A stretch of DNA of 64,000 bases. Origin: Flabesymbios commensalis (Eukaryota; Annelida; Polychaeta; Terebellida; Flabelligeridae). Shown here piece after piece: positions 42,379 to 54,808 of this stretch. The notes under the pieces were generated by a model. The model saw only the letters and a list, made by a program, of their open reading frames with translations. It did not search any database and was not told where the DNA came from. The stretch covers positions 84,245,300 through 84,309,299 of the forward strand of contig OZ024903.1 in the NCBI GenBank assembly GCA_964017125.1, in the 5' to 3' direction. Position 1 is the first letter of the stretch. Every line of letters starts with the position of its first letter. The translations under genes and the position numbers were made by a program.

Positions 42379-43870
42379 GACGCCTACTGTTGGAGATGTG
42401 ATGAAAAATACAGAACCTCACCTGTTGGCTTGCTTAGATTTTTTATGTAAAATCAGGTAATGTATCTTGATGACCCCTTCCATTCCAAAGCTCACTTCAA
42501 TATTTTTTTACAAAGAGGTTTGCATGTGAGTTTACATTATTGTGATTCAAGCCCAAGTGGATCTTTCAGATGTTTAGCCCGCCTTTTAATTAAAAAAGGT
42601 GGGCTATTGCAATTGAAGTTCGGCATTGTCGGTTGACGTTTACCTATTGCCTCGATTACTTTAATTATTTTTCGTGTAGCTTTCCCAAATTAGTTATGCA
42701 TGTTACTAATGACCAGTTCTTGGAAAAGTTTAATAATGCCTGAAAAAAATTCAAAATGTCCGATTTATTAAGATTTTTCTTTTTTTACATCAATAATTTG
42801 TCCTGGTGGCACGATAACTTCCAAGTTTTATAATGTCGAGTGCGCTCTTGTTCCAATTAAAATTAATTTATTATGGACGCCTACTGTTGGAGATGTGATG
42901 AAAAATACAGAACCTCACCTGTTGGCTTGCTTAGATTTTTTATGTAAAATCAGGTAATGTATCTTGATGACCCCTTCCATTCCAAAGCTCACTTCAATAT
43001 TTTTTTACAAAGAGGTTTGCATGTGAGTTTACATTATTGTGATTCAAGCCCAAGTGGATCTTTCAGATGTTTAGCCCGCCTTTTAATTAAAAAAGGTGGG
43101 CTATTGCAATTGAAGTTCGGCATTGTCGGTTGACGTTTACCTATTGCCTCGATTACTTTAATTATTTTTCGTGTAGCTTTCCCAAATTAGTTATGCATGT
43201 TACTAATGACCAGTTCTTGGAAAAGTTTAATAATGCCTGAAAAAAATTCAAAATGTCCGATTTATTAAGATTTTTCTTTTTTTACATCAATAATTTGTCC
43301 TGGTGGCACGATAACTTCCAAGTTTTATAATGTCGAGTGCGCTCTTGTTCCAATTAAAATTAATTTATTATGGACGCCTACTGTTGGAGATGTGATGAAA
43401 AATACAGAACCTCACCTGTTGGCTTGCTTAGATTTTTTATGTAAAATCAGGTAATGTATCTTGATGACCCCTTCCATTCCAAAGCTCACTTCAATATTTT
43501 TTTACAAAGAGGTTTGCATGTGAGTTTACATTATTGTGATTCAAGCCCAAGTGGATTTTTCAGATGTTTAGCCCGCCTTTTAATTAAAAAAGGTGGGCTA
43601 TTGCAATTGAAGTTCGGCATTGTCGGTTGACGTTTACCTATTGCCTCGATTACTTTAAATATTTTTCGTGTAGCTTTCCCAAATTTGTTATGCATGTTAC
43701 TAATGACCAGTTCTTGGAAAAGTTTAATAATGCCTGAAAAAAATTCAAAATGTCCGATTTATTAAGATTTTTCTTTTTTTACATCAATAATTTGTCCTGG
43801 TGGCACGATAACTTCCCAAGTTTTATAATGTCGAGTGCGCTCTTGTTCCAATTAAAATTAATTTATTATG
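42379..43870 (+). repeat. Three tandem copies of a 497-bp unit
   Basis: Units start at 42379, 42876 and 43373 with GACGCCTACTGTTGG. The first two are nearly identical; the third differs at a handful of positions (for example GGATTTTTC for GGATCTTTC). Each holds the hairpin AGCCCGCCTTTTAATTAAAA ... GGTGGGCT, similar in design to the heads of the tandem-core elements. The array begins 478 bp after the ORP stop codon, so it may be in the 3' UTR. Confidence 0.95.
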
Positions 43871-45638
43871 GACATATAAATCAGACTTCAAAGGCAGACT
43901 TGGTCTCTTCTTACAGTTTGATTTTGGAGCAGTTTATGCGTCAATGTAGTATTGACAATTCCGTTCCCGCCACGCTAACATTATAGCCCAGATGCTCAGT
44001 ACATATTACTGGAACCTCCTACTGGAAATATCAAGTGAGATGACAGTTTAAGCATTCATTTGCTCATTCATTGTATAAAGTTAACAGCAAATTAGGGGAA
44101 AAACGACGCAGGTCATAGCATGTATTGCTTCGAGATCTATACAAGTATTGAGAGTACCACGCTCCATTTTGATTAACCTCTGGGTGTATAATACACACAT
44201 TCTATTGACATAACAGTGATAGCAAAAATAAAGTAATAGTTTGTGATTTTGAGTGGTCATAAATTTCAAAAAAATAGAATACAACATGTGTGCGTAGAAC
44301 AATTATTCATTTAACTTCATCACGTGGTGATGTTTAAACTGAAGCAGTTGAAACCAATGCTGGTTTGATGTTGTGCCAGAGGCGCAGACGATGGCCCAAC
44401 ATCAAACCAACATTGTTTTAGTTTTCTGTGATGCATTATTTTCACAGGATGCTGTGGTACGGCACATTGTAATGGTTTCGTATCAGATTTTAGCAACGTG
44501 GAAAGCCCACGGTTGAGCTTCTGTTATTTGTGTTTATACTGTGTCCCCACTGTGGCTACCCCAGCACATTAAGTGTTTTCTTGTACTGAAGGCTCTGGAC
44601 CAGTGTGTGCATGATTGTTCTAGATTCTGCCTATCTGAATTGTTTAGATGTAAAAGATCAAGGACAAATCATTCCACAGGATCATCCCATCTCGCTGAAA
44701 TGAATAGTAAAATCACACAAAAAGGTTACCAATAAGGTTGCATGATCTTCATCTCTATCTACAGCCATCTGTTTCTGTGCCGTTTAATTGTGTACCAGTG
44801 TATGGTAGCAGCTGTCTAGATTGAAAGTTTCAAGATGACGTAAAGATCCCTACAGTTGATATTTTATAATCTTTAATATATCCTCATGATCTCGTGTTAG
44901 TAGGGTACTTGTCTTTCATTGGTGGAGAACCTGCAATATAACTATGACCTAAGACCAATATAGCTGTGTTACTTCAAGATTCATTTGCAATATTGTATGA
45001 TAATTTAATTTACAATTGGTATATTTAATGCAATAACATGTCAGTAATAAATTAAAAAGGTATAAAATATCCACCATTCCACTTGTGCATTTTTACCTGT
45101 TTTACATTATGACAAATAGCTTGAATAAGTTTGAATTTTCACTGGTGCTTTAAAGTTCACGTGTACATAAATTAATGTAATCGACTGCTTAGAGACACTT
45201 TATTTAATTTGTTTGAAAGAGAATTACTCACCCAAATGTTTGGCTGAGGGTAAACTAAGCAACCTCTACACAAACTTTTATTTATAACACCTGTTTTATT
45301 TTTCTATCCTCGTGACTGAAATTGATGCTCTACCCATACAAACAACTGAGGCCTTTCCCGTGATCACTAGGTATATCTCCAATCACAATCATGTATAACG
45401 CTGTTGTAAATACACACGTGTACCTAGGGAATATCTATCTAATCGTTATCATATACATAATCTAACGCCGCGTTCTCTTAGGACGGCGACATTTATTGAA
45501 TGTCTCTTCGGGACTAGAAGGCGTCATGGTAAAGCAGACCACAGCTGGGTTTTGTTTATGTTATATTTTTGGTGTATTTGTTTGCTTTGTATTGTTGATC
45601 GCTGCATTTGGGAACCCGTGTCACAGACCTGCAAAACT
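43871..45638. other. Possible 3' UTR end, otherwise nothing recognised
   Basis: AATAAA occurs near 44227 and at 45046. A family 5 hairpin lies at 44347-44430 (AACCAATGCTGGTTTGATGT ... ACATCAAACCAACATTG). No coding exon is visible. Confidence 0.5.
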
Positions 45639-45686
45639 GACAGTGCGTCTACTATATATCCATATAGTAGACTAAGACGCACTGTC
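45639..45686. repeat. 48-bp hairpin
   Basis: GACAGTGCGTCT pairs with AGACGCACTGTC, and ACTATAT pairs with ATATAGT inside. Confidence 0.85.
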
Positions 45687-46127
45687 CCTTTTTCACTTCC
45701 ACATCCTTCCAGCTTTCTCAGTTTTCAACCACCATGGGGTCTACTTGGTTTGTTGGAAGTAACATACTGGTTAACTGCTGGAAAAAAAAACAAATCCAGC
45801 GATACGAACATTTGGTCATAATTATGACATTGTTTTAGTTTAAACTATGAAAGGAAAAACACTAGTGACTTATTATATATGCTGTACACAAATTCCCAAT
45901 CAGTTAGTAGTCAGTGGCTCATAATGAACACGATCCTTTCAGTTCCATTCAGTTTAAGCGATAAACACTTGTCATTTTAATGTCTCCTGTTTAATTATAT
46001 GGCCCAGTGATAAGGTTCAAAAAAAAGTTTGTTGTTTTTACTATGCGAAGGAATCGGGGGGATCAGGGGCTAGCTTTATCTACACACAAAACACATTTTA
46101 AGACAGTGTCTTAAACTTGTCTTAATC

Positions 46128-46310
46128 GTTACAATGCTGAATTATTTTGTTTAAACCATGGAGACTTGAAATCATCATAAATGTCTTAGTTATCTCTTTC
46201 TGATTGATTTGAATGCCTATGTTATTGGCATACAACCATTATAAATATTGTAATTCTGTCAGTGCGGGGATCGTCTTTATGCGTCAGAATCTGACGTCTA
46301 CAGATTTAGG
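46128..46310 (-). repeat. Family 2 MITE, reverse
   Basis: ACAATGCTGAATTATTTTGT ... CCATTATAAATATTG ... TCAGTGCGGGGATCGTCTTT and GCGTCAGAATCTGACGTC. Confidence 0.82.
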
Positions 46311-46639
46311 ATTTGTCTTAAACAAGACTTTGGCTTTGTATTCAGTGAAACTCGGTCTTGTATTCTGCTGCCACACGTTAGCTATGATAATTTGACGTAG
46401 TCACAAAGTTTCACTGTATTTGTACACCTGTTATTATATAACCCTGCTCAGGCCACTGACAATGTGATGTGCGTAAGGAAGAAATGATTACATCTTTCCA
46501 GTCATATGTGATAAATAACAGGATTGAGATCCTTATGAACATGTCCGAGTTGTTTATATTGTCACAATTTGAGACAGCAAATTGTCAGTTTTGTGTAAAT
46601 TCACCTTCAGAAACTGTCATTTGGTGTGACTAAGATTAA

Positions 46640-46870
46640 TTGTATAGGGTTAACACCCCATACCAAAATTTTGCTGTAATTTTCGCTTTTAATACATGAC
46701 GTTGTCGCTCATATTCGCGACATACAACTTAAAAGAGTTTGTAACTAGGATTAATCGTCATATACCTACATTTTACTGTAATTTCCACTTACATGATGTT
46801 GTCTCTCACAGGCGTGGCACACAACTTCAAGAGGTGGGGGCGAAAATTTGAGGCTTCAAAAGGACTAGGG
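46640..46870 (+). repeat. Family 1 MITE relics, two in tandem
   Basis: CATGACGTTGTCGCTCATAT / CATGATGTTGTCTCTCACAG and CACACAACTTCAAGAGGTGG show two worn cores within 130 bp. Confidence 0.65.
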
Positions 46871-47026
46871 TAAAATCATTAGGATATTATATGTAGCGAA
46901 AGATTGTCATGCTTTGTGATATTGTTCCTTCCATTTGTTATATCTGTCTACTACTTGATATCTTCCATGCTCATTTACATGCTTATATCATTATGTGGTT
47001 TGTTATTTACAATTGTTCCATGTGGA

Positions 47027-47165
47027 TTAACCCTTAACATGTTATTTTTATTTATTTTCGTTCACTTGTAGTTGGTTCTTGCTACCGCGACACACAACTT
47101 CAAGTGGGTGAAAATTACTCATGAGAAATATTTGCAAATCTTGATGTTTAACCACTCATGTCCTT
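47027..47165 (+). repeat. Family 1 MITE, shortened
   Basis: TTAACCCTTAACATG, then TTCACTTGTAGTTGGTTCTT, CTACCGCGACACACAACTTC, AAGTGGGTGAAAATT. Confidence 0.8.
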
Positions 47166-47207
47166 CTCAGTAACTCTTTGATTTAGCCTGCTGATAAAAC
47201 AGGCCCT

Positions 47208-47297
47208 TTAACCCTTTCACAACTGAAGCCCGTTTTTATGTGCTGATTGCCATAGCATTCAGCACATAAAAACGGGCTTCAGTGGTGAAAGGGTTAA
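47208..47297. mobile_element. Near-perfect palindromic element, TTAACCCTTTCAC ends
   Basis: 90 bp. TTAACCCTTTCACAACTGAA at the left is mirrored by TTCAGTGGTGAAAGGGTTAA at the right, and GCCCGTTTTTATGTGCTGA by its exact complement, around a GCCATAG loop. It shares the TTAACCCTTT end with family 1 but has an unrelated stem. Confidence 0.94.
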
Positions 47298-47440
47298 GCC
47301 GTCACGATGCCTTAAAGCATCACTTTGCATCCCTGAAAACAGACTACATTAACCTACAACCAAGGGTTTTAGAACGAAAATTACCAGGAAACTGGTTTAC
47401 AAATACATGACAATTTTCTGTAATTTTTATACTACATCAA

Positions 47441-47510
47441 GTCATTTTCATCCACTACAAGTCGAGAATCGCGGCAGCAATTCGCGGCTTGTAGTGGATG
47501 AAGATGACAA
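47441..47510. repeat. Palindrome CATCCACTACAAGTCG
   Basis: GTCATTTTCATCCACTACAA pairs with TTGTAGTGGATGAAGATGAC; AGGGTTAAAGGGTTA follows nearby, resembling the same TTAACCCTTT end. Confidence 0.88.
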
Positions 47511-47539
47511 TGGAAAATTCGGGTTTCAAAGGGTTAAAG

Positions 47540-48543
47540 GGTTAGAGCGACGTATCTATCAGAGACGCGTCTCTTTAATTCAAAGGGAACAAAGTATTCA
47601 GAGATTCCGCATAAGCTCACTGCATATTATACACTGTGGCTTAACAGCAAGCTTTGTGAAACTGGTACTTTGTTCTTGTATAATTCAGCATAACTTAACA
47701 CAACTCGTTTATATGGCTTTATCAACACTGTACGACGAACAAGTAATTATGAATACTTCATGCAAATATCATTAATATTTTATATGCCCTTTCTTAGATA
47801 ACTAATTTTCACTTTGTAATATTCAATGTATACACATGGTAAAAATACCACACAATACTTTATGAATAGTCTTCAATTGAATCTGCATACATTATTACAT
47901 TGTTGCATGCAAATGTGATTAGCCCATGTTGGGTCAATTTCTTTCAGAATAACCAAAGTCCAGTGTGATATATTATTTTGTAAATAACATCGTGCTTAAT
48001 CTTTATAATGCTGGCAACACTTTTAAGCGCTTTTGAACTCTCACAGCAATATCGTCTGCAAATCTATCAATTTTGCATGTAATATCGTAAATTGACACGT
48101 ATTGTAATTTATAACATTTTTAGTTTATAAACATATACGTTGAAAAATGTGAATGATTAACGGTGCACTGAAAAGTATAAGTACATCCCAAGACATTCCA
48201 AGAAATAAAAGGTAAAGGCGACGGTTGTTCAATTTATGATTAATTTGAATCACTGTTTTTTATTTTCCGGTGCTGACTTGAAATAATTATCGTTAAAGTG
48301 GCATTTGTATATTTCTCACTAAAAATTGTATTGAAATATAAGGAACTGAAATCTGATTGATAATCACAGACTTCATAGGATCAGATTAATTTATAAGAAT
48401 ATCACCTTTAGAAAAAAGTTATTGTAGTAATTTTTAATTCCTAAATTGTGTGATCACTAGTATGATCGCACAAGCTGGACATATAATACCCTGGTGAATA
48501 AATGGTCGTATCTGCCACTTTGTACACTGATAGATACGTTATT
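47540..48543. other. No feature recognised
   Basis: AT-rich. Open frames are short and unsupported. Confidence 0.5.
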
Positions 48544-48924
48544 TTAACCCTTTAAGCGTAAAACCCACCAACGCAATCGACGAGTGAGCGACGACAGACA
48601 CGAAAATCGTGTGACTGTCCACACGCCAACACGACAACCGGCGCGACAAAAATGTAACTGTTTTGAAAATTATTGCGTTGCCGCTCGAGTACGTCGTGGC
48701 GCTGGTATATTTTGGCAATGATCAAATAGTGTGTTTGATAAGCAACGCGACGTCGCGTTATTGGGAATGAAGATAAAAATGAAAGAAAAAGATATGCAAA
48801 TGTTTGGTCTCAAATTAAACAAATGTGAATAATTGTCAGCCACTTAACGTTGTGGGTCGCGGTAGCGAGACAATTTGAAGTGGGTGACAATTTAAATTCT
48901 TTAACTCGGCCTTTTAAAGGATAA
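48544..48924 (+). mobile_element. Family 1 MITE with a CpG-rich internal segment
   Basis: Starts TTAACCCTTTAAGCG and ends CCTTTTAAAGGATAA, with the core CAGCCACTTAACGTTGTGGG ... CGGTAGCGAGAC. About 48570-48765 is unusual for the window: many CG dinucleotides (ACACGACAACCGGCGCGAC, CAACGCGACGTCGCG). It looks like a foreign or exchanged insert. Confidence 0.75.
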
Positions 48925-49560
48925 TACTTGATTAATTGGACTCACGGACTTCAGTTTCCACTACTTCGTTTTCAGAAAACGGACATTGACGTCTTAATGA
49001 CTATTATGCCTATTGTTGTTAGCGTTGTTACGACGTTGTACAGACTTGTGTAAATGTTGGCAACGCATCTACATACTTATTTCTCGGCATACTAATTATA
49101 TGCAACACCACTGATAACTATAAACGTCAATGTGCGTAGGCCCATATTGTTCGAGTTGATATGGGCAAATGGAAGCCACGTGTATAGATGATTTGTATGA
49201 ACCCTAGTCAGCTGGTGGTACGGTGGGAATAAATGAGTTATTAATGACCAGTTTTGTGTTTTTTTATGAAAAAATATCATAAAATAGAATCCTACACACC
49301 AAGAAGGATATAAATCTAGATTTAAACACAAAAATCGAATCTTGACCGAAGCTCGCATTTTTTTCAATACAAATAATTCTTGGGAACACAGGGAGTTGAT
49401 TGATATACAGTTTTGATACCCTGGTAGTTTTTATTTCGCCATGCAACATGGGTATGTATCAGAACATCAATATAACCAGAAATGCATAATACAAGTACCG
49501 TACATCACAATAAAATTTAACAAATCAATTGATCAAACAACTCAAGAGGAAAAAGGGGGT
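48925..49560. other. No feature recognised
   Basis: A trace of family 5 wording lies near 49030-49070 (CGACGTTGTACAGACTTGTG). Otherwise nothing. Confidence 0.45.
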
Positions 49561-49564
49561 GACT

Positions 49565-50836
49565 AAGCGCCCCGCGCCTCTACTAGAACAACAAGAAAAC
49601 TGAAGGTTTTGAGTTTTTGGGGGGGCCATTTTAAATTTCAGTATAATCACCTGCACATTATTTCTTAGAGTTTTTGCACCCACAAAAAATTATGAAGTTC
49701 ATGCATGGCGGCCATTTTGAACTTCCGTAAAAAAAATCACATATGCATCTCCATATCGTGGGGAATATGATTGTAAAATTAGTATAATTTACGACGTTGT
49801 TTTAAAGTTCTTGTGCCCATCAAAAAATTTGAAGTTGACTTCTGGCGGCCATTTTGAATTTTGATAGCATCTTTAAAAAATCAATTGCACATCCAAATGT
49901 TGCTAGGAATGTGACGTTAAAATTTAAAAAAATGACAAATTTTTTGAGTTTTTGCGCCCACCAAAAAGTGAAGTTAGTCCGTAATATCTGGAAACCGGAC
50001 CAGATAGCTAGACCATTACTATAGAACAAAATGTGCAGTTCCAGGTAGGGATATACCATGAAAAATTTTAACAGGGAAAATTCAAAATGGCCGACCTGCT
50101 GCCACTTCAGATCGTCAAATTTTCTCGTTAACGCGATTCAGTCAACAATTTTTTATGTTTCGCTCCAAAATTTATACCAGATATCTATTTCACTAATAGC
50201 TCAGATGAGTTCGAAATTTGGCAAGATTCGGACAAAAACTAGGTCATGGCGGCCAAAATGGCCGATTATCGGCCATTATTTTTTATTATACGTAATCTCT
50301 GGAAAACCGGACCAGATAGTTAGACCATTACTATAGAACAAAATGTGCAGTTCCAGGTAGGGATATACCATGAAAAATTTCAACATGAAAAAATTAAAAA
50401 TGGCCGACCTGCTGCCACTTCCGATCGTCAAATTTTCTCGTTAACGCGATCCACTCAACATTTTTTTATGTTTCGCTCCAAAATTTATATTATATATCCA
50501 TTTCCTTAATAGCTCGAATAAGTTTGCAATTTGGCAAGATTCGGACAGAAACTAGGTCAAGGTGGCCAATGGCTGAATATCAGCAATTATTTTTCCCAAT
50601 ATGCGTAATATCTGGAAAACCAGACCAGATAGTTGGACCATTACTATAGAACAAAATGTGCAGTTTCAGGTAGAGATATACCATAAAAAATTAAACTTGA
50701 TCAAATTCAAAATGGCCGAACGACAATTTCAATAATCGCTATTGTCGAATGTGCTCTTGTTTCAAATGATTTTCACATTTAAACGATGATTAGAGGCTGA
50801 GGCCTTTTTCCGTCGCCGACGGGCCTTGTTTGAGTT
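49565..50836 (-). mobile_element. Tandem-core element with a terminal hairpin, reverse orientation
   Basis: Modules with GGCGGCCATTTTGAA and TTTGCGCCCAC lie on the left. Three units of about 305 bp (ACCGGACCAGATAG near 49993 and 50303, a variant near 50625) follow, with CAAAATGGCCGACCTGCTGC. At the right the hairpin GAGGCCTTTTTCCGTCGCCG ... ACGGGCCTTG reads, in complement, like the 5' heads of elements A and B in design but not in sequence. Confidence 0.75.
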
Positions 50837-51378
50837 ATAGTGTTCGTATCAGGGTGCAGCCATGGTCAACCCACACCAACAAAATGTGGGCAATGATTTT
50901 CAACATTCATTTCACCCAAGTATTCCATATTTCCATGTCCTGTGGGCAAAAGCATGTGAAATTGAGGGTGTGCTGTACTGAGTAATATATGGCGTTTTCA
51001 AAGGAAGATTTATTTGCACCTACATGACCACACCTATCTCGACATTAATGTTATTCCAATAATGATGGACTATAGCAGATCTATCACTGTGATTTTTTTT
51101 AATAGGCCTACAATTGGTCTTATTCTGTAGTAATTAGGTATACGTGTTACACGAAAGTTTCAAAGCTCTGAAGGCCCAAATTGCAAAGAAACTTGTTTTT
51201 GTAGTTGGGCGTCAGCCCAGGTACATTATGATCAGAATCTCCAAATATGGTATGTCCTATTGGTCTCAAGGATTTCCCCTCCCGGGACATACTGTATGCT
51301 GATTGGCCAGCAATGACATCATTTATAAAACATGTCTGACCTCAATAGCTGACCTAAACTCTGAGGTCAGAATTATCT

Positions 51379-53670
51379 GTAGGGGAGAGTGGGGTATGTC
51401 CACATGTCTCAGTATATTACAATGTAGCGCTACCTGGTGAGTGAAATGATTTACATGAGATACATTTAGTATGAGATTCTTTCCTCCAAGTTGTTTGAAT
51501 TTGATAGATATGATGTCTTGATTACTGGGAACAAAAAATGCTTTTAACGTTCGTAGAAGTTATTTTAGTAGCTTGTGGCTAAGGTTCTAGCTATTGAACT
51601 TTTCAAATGTACTGACCAAGGTTCTCATATATGCTGTGTTATTTGTATGATCTATGTGTGAATTGAATATCGCCGTTCACTGCTGTCATGGCCGATAATG
51701 CAATAATAATTGCCCAATACTGTATGGGGCATGTCCATCCTGGGCGAATATGCCCCAGTCCCAGTGTGGATATGCCCCTCGTGGGGCATATCCGCCCTGT
51801 GTGGACATGCCCCATGACACTAATCAGTGATTAATCACACTAATCACACTAATCAGTGATTAATTAATTTGGTTAGTATTAATTATAAAATTAAACAACC
51901 GCATGCTAATATTAAATCAGGGTTTGCTTTCCACCTTGACTGCAGGGTAAACGTTTGTGTACATGCTGACAATCGGATAGATCTCTCCAGTGGTCCACAG
52001 TGGCTATAACCCAGACAGCAACGTGATGGTGGGCCACCTAATGCCACCTGTTGACAGTGGTGGCCCACCACATGGATGTCCAGCTGATAGTGGGTGGCAC
52101 ACTAGCTATTTTGTTTGCCGGTGGTGGACTACCGATGGTCTATCAGTGGCAAATCCCACCCTCTGATTGCCGCCTGATTGCCACTGGTGGTCCTCCAGTG
52201 GCGTTTTTGTCGCTCATAGCCACTGGTGGACCACTGGAGTGATATTGTCTGGGAAGCGGCAAAAAGCCACTGGCTACCCCACCAGCGACACACAGGCGGC
52301 AATCAGGGGGTTTGCATTTGTCACTGATGTACCACCGACGATACACTACTGTCAAACAATGTAGCTAGTGGGCCACCGGCTACCTGTTGGACATCCATGT
52401 GGTGGGCCACCAGTGGCAAACAGTGGGTAAACGTTTGTGCACATGCTGACAATCGGATAGATCTCTCAAGTGGTCCACAGTGGCTATAACCCAGACAGCA
52501 ACGTGATGGTGGGCCACCGGTGGCACACCACCTAATGCCACCTGTTGACAGTGGTGGCCCACCACATGGATGTCCAGCTGATAGTGGGTGGCACACTAGC
52601 TATTTTGTTTGCCGATGGTGGACTACCGATGGTCTATCAGTGGCAAATCCCACCCTCTGATTGCCGCCTGATTGCCACTGGTGGTCCTCCAGTGGCGTTT
52701 TTGTCGCTCATAGCCACTGGTGGACCACTGGAGTGATATTGTCTGGGAAGCGGCAAAAAGCCACTGGTGGACCACATAGGCTACCCCACCAGCGACACAC
52801 AGGGCGGCAATCAGAGGGTTTGCATTTGTCATTGATGTACCACCGACGATACACTACTGTCAAACAATGTAGCTAGTGGGCCACCGGTTACCTGTTGGAC
52901 ATCCATGTGGTGGGCCACCAGTGGCAAACAGTGACGGGCTCCTGGTGACCTAAGTTTGTACGTTGCTGTCTGGGATGGCGGTGGATGGTATGGGCACCAC
53001 TGGCAGCGGTGGCTGCAGTCAGTGGGCCACCAGTGGTCAATAGACCAGAGGTGGGCTGTGTTGACGGGCCGCTGATTGTGTTATATCTGGTTGTAGAAAT
53101 TTCAGGTTACAATGTGTGCGTAAATCCTACATGCACACTGATAATTAAGTAATCACATCCTGAACCCCAAATCCTGCCCAAGACCTTCAAGTTAGGATTT
53201 TGCAATATTATTTTAAGCACCCCCCCCCCCACCCTCCCTTACTCTGCTTTGATTTAAACAAATCTACCTAGGCTGGCTCTCTGTTTTGTTGTCTTAATTT
53301 ACTTATATACCGGTATTAAAAATATCTATTATGATGTTGTTTTCAATGCTTTTCTGTGTGTCATTTATTTCTATTAAATCCAGGGCTTGTTTATTACTAC
53401 TATGTGGTATGTCCACCTCCCACTGTGGGGCATATCCACACACCCCATGTGGACATGCCCCTTGTGCGGGGCATGTCCACATACCAAGCTCTAATCATCA
53501 TTTAGTGGAATGCGTTGATTCAATGAAATTTATCAGAGGTTGGTCTGGAGGATTACCAAGGTATATTGTAACCTCATATTTACACAAGAGTATTTACCGT
53601 TAATTATTAATAATCTACCTGATATTGGACAAGTATGTTAGGTGTGTGGACATGCCCCACTCTCCCCTAC
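51379..53670. mobile_element. 2.3 kb DNA element with 26-bp TIRs and subterminal repeats
   Basis: The left end GTAGGGGAGAGTGGGGTATG (51379) is matched by the complement of CATGCCCCACTCTCCCCTAC (ending 53670), one mismatch in 26. The TIR core GGGGCATGTCCACA recurs in both directions inside each end (51726-51824 and 53408-53480), as expected of transposase-binding subterminal repeats. No transposase frame is seen. A clear target duplication is not visible. Confidence 0.85.
51946..52925 (+). repeat. Two tandem copies of a 480-494-bp GCCACTGG-rich unit
   Basis: GGTAAACGTTTGTG occurs at 51946 and 52426; GGATGTCCAGCTGATAG at 52074 and 52568. Copies differ by a 14-bp indel and a few substitutions. 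Inside, the near-palindromic words CCACTGGTGG and GGTGGCCCACC recur many times on both strands, which creates open frames on both strands (several starting near 52050-52660) that I regard as spurious. Confidence 0.9.
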
Positions 53671-54808
53671 ATAGCACTTGGCCTACAACACGTCACCCCA
53701 CTGCCGATGAACTGAGGGAGGGGTGGTATTCAGTTACCAATAGCATCGTTATCCCGCAAGGTTTCAGGTCAACGCAGCAACCACAATGCGTTGACCCAAT
53801 GCCTATACAATATTGGTCCGATGGCGCAGACGCTGGGCCAACATTAAATCGCATTAGGTCTGCTGAGCACCTGTAATCAATGTTGTGTTGTTCATCGTCT
53901 CGACCCACATTAGCCTATTGTCTACCTAGCATACACAAGACAGTGAATCAATGTTGGTTTAACGTTGGTCCAGCGTCGTAGACTGGAGTATAGGCACTAC
54001 ACACCACAGCTGATCAGCATGATCTTTGAGTCTGATTGTCACCTCATAGACATATCCACACCTTGTTTCCCAATTTTCCTGTCGTAGGCCTACATAATCA
54101 GATAATACATTGTAAATAAGTTGTAAACCCATATACAACTGAACGTAGCAAAAAAATTGCAACTGAAGGTTGTGGACAGACCTTGGGTTGTCACTGTTGG
54201 CGTGGGCTCTTCCAGGGCTACAACGTGGCTCACCCCTGTGGGGGAATGGTGTTGACCTACTAACGTTACGATTGTACAAAGTCTCAACGTTTGACCGGGT
54301 AGGCTACTGGCAGACTCCATTCAGCGCCACATGGTTACCCCTGTATCACATTCAATTGGAGTGGGCCGGCCTATCAAGCTGGAAGGGGGAAAGAGTCTGG
54401 TTGACATACTAAGCCATCTGAGGGGCGCACCATTTGGTATCTGGTGGGGGGGGGGGGCAACCTAGAAAAAAAAAATTCTTGAAAATGTTATGAGAAAAAA
54501 AAAATTGATGAAACATATGTTGACCAGAAAAACCACCATATGGTAACGTACATAATAGGAAAGGCATACGACAATAATATATATTTCAGTTCTTCAACGA
54601 AAATTTCAAAAGGCTGAAAGGCTGAATTATGTCACTGTGTTTTCTGTCAAAGCAGTGTTACCATGGAAGTTGCATATAATACTTGAAATTCAAGTACAAT
54701 GCAGACTTAATATCTTTAGTAACATTGTCATATAGCCTAATACTGTTTATTGTTAATATAGGCCTACTGTATATATATGTATGAAAGGTATAATCTCACA
54801 GTAAAGTA
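53670..54808. other. Intergenic, family 5 MITE copies
   Basis: A family 5 copy lies at 53775-53868 (CAATATTGGTCCGATGGCGC ... GGGCCAACATTAAATCG), with a fragment at 53935-53985. A poly(G) run lies near 54447. No gene recognised. Confidence 0.55.

Noticed and set aside
47407-47775. 122-codon frame
   Set aside because: Its first part is a palindromic MITE core and the remainder is low-complexity; not a gene.
52051-52876. Overlapping open frames on both strands in the GCCACTGG-rich block
   Set aside because: Stop-poor base texture and a tandem duplication explain them; the frames shift between the two copies.
54090-54412. Open frames on both strands near 54.2 kb
   Set aside because: Short, overlapping, no recognisable protein; no exon signals.
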